From JBDRMN01 sp043812055 (GTDB lineage Bacteria > Patescibacteriota > Gracilibacteria > JAHISY01), in the NCBI GenBank assembly GCA_043812055.1, contig JBDRMN010000039.1, positions 1-12,910 on the forward strand: a DNA stretch of 12,910 bases, read 5' to 3'. The notes beneath the pieces were generated by a model that had not been told where the DNA came from, did no database searches, and was given only the letters and a program-made list of their open reading frames with translations. The position numbers were made by a program, and so were the translations under genes. Below are positions 12,764 through 12,910 of the stretch, in pieces (within the stretch, counting starts at the first letter, position 1; every line of letters begins with the position of its first letter).

Positions 12764-12910
12764 ATGAATAAGTTTTTCCTAGAAGAAGAAGGTGGTGACG
12801 ATGCTGCTGCTGGTGACGATGCTGCTGCTGGTGATGACGCTGCTGCTGGTGATGACGCTGCTGCTGGTGATGACGCTGCTGCTGGTGATGACGCTGCTGC
12901 TGGTGACGAT
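12764..12910 (+). CDS. Gly-Asp-Asp-Ala-Ala-Ala repeat protein, 3' end cut by window
   Basis: The frame from ATG 12764 begins MNKFFLEEEG and then consists only of the hexapeptide GDDAAA: six full copies and the start of a seventh within the 49 codons visible. It is acidic (two Asp per six residues) and should be disordered. There is no signal peptide in the ten residues before the repeats. The function is unknown; the repeats could be a spacer before a folded domain beyond the window, a divalent-cation binder or a surface stalk. A good SD supports translation. It may be a separate unit from the superoxide reductase gene, whose stop is 48 bases upstream. Confidence 0.7.
   Translation, partial: MNKFFLEEEGGDDAAAGDDAAAGDDAAAGDDAAAGDDAAAGDDAAAGDD
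12794..12910 (+). repeat. 18-bp coding minisatellite
   Basis: Units start at 12794, 12812, 12830, 12848, 12866, 12884 and 12902. They are identical except that units 1, 2 and 7 use GAC GAT and units 3-6 use GAT GAC for the two Asp codons. This near-identity points to recent expansion by slippage or unequal exchange. The 18-bp period keeps the frame for any copy number. Confidence 0.95.

Noticed and set aside
1..12910. Recoded stop codons (UGA as glycine, as in some CPR lineages)
   Set aside because: TGA ends hisC, ribE and tsaE at the expected family ends, and no recognised gene has an internal TGA.

Overview
The window reads as a gene-dense piece of a bacterial chromosome with mid-range GC and the standard genetic code (TGA, TAA and TAG all end recognisable genes). 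Gene content suggests an anaerobic or microaerophilic bacterium: a one-domain superoxide reductase, biosynthesis of histidine, riboflavin and purines, and a cell-surface M23 peptidase with SLH domains. The small S23-type four-helix-bundle gene, short GC-rich palindromes scattered in and between genes, SD-poor starts and compact layout would fit a member of the Patescibacteria (CPR) or a neighbouring lineage. That placement is an inference; no rRNA gene is present.

Left part (1-5921, all + strand). The 3' part of hisD, then hisC, a four-helix-bundle gene, a PHP-type histidinol phosphatase, ribE, ribH and pgk follow at short spacing or with 4-base overlaps. The four-helix-bundle gene has no role in histidine synthesis and looks like an insertion between hisC and the phosphatase. 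Four arrays of a 9-bp degenerate repeat (TAAGGNNNN) lie at gene boundaries here. The two on the left are in one orientation and the two on the right are inverted, so they bracket hisC and the four-helix-bundle gene. This is the most unusual structure in the window.

Middle part (5950-8805, all - strand). An HU-type DNA-binding protein ends in a terminator whose hairpin contains its own stop codon. It is followed by a divergent thymidylate kinase, a strong bidirectional terminator, and a membrane-anchored M23 peptidase with three SLH domains. A cluster of GC-rich palindromes lies in the intergenic region upstream of the peptidase.

Right part (8947-12910). tsaE (+) and purL (-) converge and overlap by 23 bases. 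purL and an unrecognised 189-residue gene diverge from a short region holding a perfect TTGACA-N17-TATAAT promoter, placed so that the second transcript should be nearly leaderless. A superoxide reductase gene follows, then the start of a gene made of 18-bp repeats encoding Gly-Asp-Asp-Ala-Ala-Ala, which runs off the window.

The hisD, hisC and phosphatase products supply late or near-late steps of histidine synthesis. RibE and RibH are the last two enzymes of riboflavin synthesis. PurL is a purine step, Pgk is glycolytic, TsaE serves tRNA t6A modification, and HU and Tmk serve DNA packaging and precursor supply.
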